From NCBI GenBank assembly GCA_900546385.1, contig URCT01000108.1:1-8231 (forward strand): a DNA stretch of 8,231 bases. Direction: 5' to 3'. The notes under the pieces are model-generated. The model had not been told where the DNA came from. It saw only the letters and a program-made list of their open reading frames with translations, and did not search any database. Below are positions 6,878 through 8,231 of this stretch, one piece after another. Source of the DNA: an uncultured Eubacteriales bacterium. GTDB taxonomy: Bacteria > Bacillota > Clostridia > Oscillospirales > CAG-382. The position numbers were made by a program, and so were the translations under genes. Each line of letters begins with the position of its first letter. The first letter of the stretch is position 1.

Positions 6878-6888
6878 GCCTAAATTAG

Positions 6889-6917
6889 TTTCATAATCCA
6901 TTAAAATGTGGTATAAA
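6889..6917 (+). promoter_or_regulatory. Probable permease promoter
   Basis: A -10-like TATAAA (6912-6917), preceded by TGTGG, lies 17 nt after a poor -35-like TTTCAT (6889-6894). The leader would be only about 30 nt. That is too short for the PyrR-type attenuator that often controls uracil permease genes in Bacillota, and no such terminator/antiterminator structure is visible. The -10 assignment is moderate and the -35 weak. Confidence 0.4.
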
Positions 6918-6933
6918 AGTTAAGGTATATTTT

Positions 6934-6940
6934 AGGAGGA
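6934..6940 (+). promoter_or_regulatory. Ribosome-binding site of the permease
   Basis: AGGAGGA lies 11 nt upstream of the ATG at 6952, slightly long but with full complementarity to the 16S rRNA tail. It supports this start. Confidence 0.8.
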
Positions 6941-6951
6941 GAATATTTTTC

Positions 6952-8205
6952 ATGGCAAAACGAATTATTCAAGTTGAAGAAAAAGTACCCGCAAATCTGC
7001 TGATACCATTAAGTATTCAACACATGTTCGCAATGTTTGGAGCCAGTGTATTAGTACCATTCTTATTCGGTATTAACCCAGCTATCGTACTATTCATGAA
7101 TGGTATCGGAACATTGTTGTTTATTTTTATCACAAAAGGAAAAGCACCAGCCTATTTAGGAAGTAGCTTCGCCTTCATTGCTCCCGCAAATATCATTATC
7201 GCAAAATTTGGATATCCATACGCATGTGGTGGATTTATTGCGGTAGGTTTTTGCGGATGTTTATTGGCAATGATCATCAAGAAATTTGGAACAAAATGGA
7301 TTGATATCGTACTACCATCTGCCGCAATGGGACCCGTTGTTGCATTAATAGGTCTAGAATTATCTTCATCGGCTGCAAATACAGCTGGAATTCTAGGAGA
7401 TAACATTGACCCTAAAAACGTGATTGTTTTTGCGGTTACACTTGGTATGGCCGTAATTGGAAGTGTATGCTTCAAAAAATTCTTAAGCGTCATTCCAATC
7501 TTAATTGCCGTAGTTACAGGATATTTAACTGCTGTTGTGGTAGGTATTGTTGACTTTACTCCAGTCCTTCAGGCAAGCTTTATCTCAATTCCAAACTTCC
7601 AAGCACCAAAATTCAGTATGGATGCCATTCTAATGATGCTTCCCGTATTATTAGTTATCGCATCGGAACACATTGGTCACCAAATCGTTACAGGTGAAGT
7701 TGTAGGAAGAAACTTAATTGAAGATCCAGGACTACACCGCTCTTTATTCGCAGATAACTTTTCAACAATGATTTCAGGTTTAATTGGATCTGTTCCAACT
7801 ACAACTTACGGAGAAAATATTGGAGTTATGGCGATTACTGGCGTATACAGCGTACAAGTTATTGCTGGAGCTGCCATCCTATCCATCATCTGTTCATTCA
7901 TTGGTCCATTATCTGCATTGATTCAAACAATCCCAAATCCAGTTATCGGTGGAATCAGTTTCTTACTATACGGTATGATTGGTACAAGTGGATTAAGAAT
8001 TCTAGTCGACCAAAAAGTCGATTATGGAAAAAGTGTAAACATGATCTTAACATCCGTTGTATTCGTTGTTGGACTTAGCGGAGTCACAATTCACTTAGGA
8101 AATATTTCCTTATCAGGAATGGTACTTGCTTGTATCACAGGAATGATCATGTCTTTACTATTCTATATCTTTGAAAAATTCTATTTATTAAATGAAGAAG
8201 CGTAA
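6952..8205 (+). CDS. uraA: Uracil permease, NCS2 family (UraA-like)
   Basis: This is a 417-residue inner-membrane proton symporter expected to import uracil for pyrimidine salvage. The length is close to that of E. coli UraA (429). Family hallmarks are complete: SIQHMFAMFGASVLVP (21-36), INPAIVLFMNGIGTLL (41-56), AYLGSSFAFIAP (67-78), ASEHIGH (237-243) and TTYGENIGVMAITGVYS (284-300). Glu239 and Glu288 match the two glutamates that hold uracil in the UraA structure, and His243 matches its proton-coupling histidine; these equivalences rest on motif position. The protein is hydrophobic throughout, as expected for the 14-segment (7+7) fold. No signal peptide is needed. It starts 91 bases from the tRNA 5' end, divergently transcribed, and no other pyrimidine gene is in view. 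Its AT-rich codon use differs sharply from the rhamnosidase gene. Xanthine transport is less likely because the UraA-type motifs are so closely matched. Confidence 0.93.
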   Translation: MAKRIIQVEEKVPANLLIPLSIQHMFAMFGASVLVPFLFGINPAIVLFMNGIGTLLFIFITKGKAPAYLGSSFAFIAPANIIIAKFGYPYACGGFIAVGFCGCLLAMIIKKFGTKWIDIVLPSAAMGPVVALIGLELSSSAANTAGILGDNIDPKNVIVFAVTLGMAVIGSVCFKKFLSVIPILIAVVTGYLTAVVVGIVDFTPVLQASFISIPNFQAPKFSMDAILMMLPVLLVIASEHIGHQIVTGEVVGRNLIEDPGLHRSLFADNFSTMISGLIGSVPTTTYGENIGVMAITGVYSVQVIAGAAILSIICSFIGPLSALIQTIPNPVIGGISFLLYGMIGTSGLRILVDQKVDYGKSVNMILTSVVFVVGLSGVTIHLGNISLSGMVLACITGMIMSLLFYIFEKFYLLNEEA

Positions 8206-8215
8206 ACTAAAAATT

Positions 8216-8231
8216 GTCATCCCAAGATGAC
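8216..8231 (+). terminator. Start of a terminator hairpin after the permease (window edge)
   Basis: GTCATC (8216-8221) pairs with GATGAC (8226-8231) around the loop CCAA, beginning 11 nt after the permease stop. AAAAATT precedes the stem, so the pairing may extend into a T-run just outside the window. It is probably the intrinsic terminator of the permease gene, but the decisive tail is not visible. Confidence 0.5.

Noticed and set aside
6626..6883. 85-codon open frame through the hairpin string, terminator and tRNA
   Set aside because: It is made of palindromes and the antisense strand of a tRNA gene. The CGTRTHGPQNRN stretch is the translation expected from reading across a tRNA, a common false gene call.
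6861..6951. PyrR-type or other riboswitch/attenuator ahead of the uracil permease
   Set aside because: The whole spacer is only 91 nt and contains two divergent promoters. No terminator-like stem or conserved PyrR-binding hairpin is visible between the promoter and the ATG.

Overview
The window holds two complete protein genes, one tRNA gene and unusually hairpin-rich intergenic DNA. The sequence style is that of gut-type Bacillota (Firmicutes). Both protein genes have strong AGGAGG ribosome-binding sites and simple consensus promoters, and the large enzyme carries a Gram-positive secretion signal and InlB-type B-repeats. The two halves do not match in base or codon use. The left gene is GC-rich with G/C-ending codons (Arg mostly CGC, Leu mostly CTT/CTC/CTG/TTG). 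The right gene is AT-rich with A/T-ending codons (Leu mostly TTA, Arg AGA/CGA).

Layout. Positions 1-180 carry no gene but a run of four hairpins. A near-perfect sigma-A-type promoter (TTGACT, 17 nt, TATAAT) at 227-255 drives a 2054-residue secreted GH78 alpha-L-rhamnosidase at 347-6511. Its C-terminal half is a string of beta-rich accessory modules, including a carbohydrate-binding-like plus InlB B-repeat unit present in two copies. A strong hairpin at 6524-6560 closes this gene. Then comes a string of six short hairpins separated by a 7-nt motif, GTGAAAT, which switches to its reverse complement ATTTCAC half way (6588-6724). Next are a bidirectional terminator (6751-6784) and a leftward tRNA-Arg(CCG) gene (6784-6860). 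A short AT-rich divergent promoter region follows, then a rightward UraA-type uracil permease (6952-8205), with the start of its terminator hairpin at the window edge.

The genes do not form an operon. The rhamnosidase appears to be a stand-alone secreted enzyme acting on rhamnose-containing plant polysaccharides or glycosides; the permease is a housekeeping nucleobase importer. The most notable point is that the change in composition falls at the tRNA gene, whose two acceptor strands do not match each other (3 of 7 pairs broken). The tRNA therefore looks like a hybrid of two different tRNA-Arg genes. This could be a metagenomic assembly chimera joined at a conserved tRNA, or a real recombination at a tRNA. 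Until that is checked, the rhamnosidase side and the permease side should not be assumed to come from one genome. The other candidate for something undescribed is the motif-spaced hairpin string.
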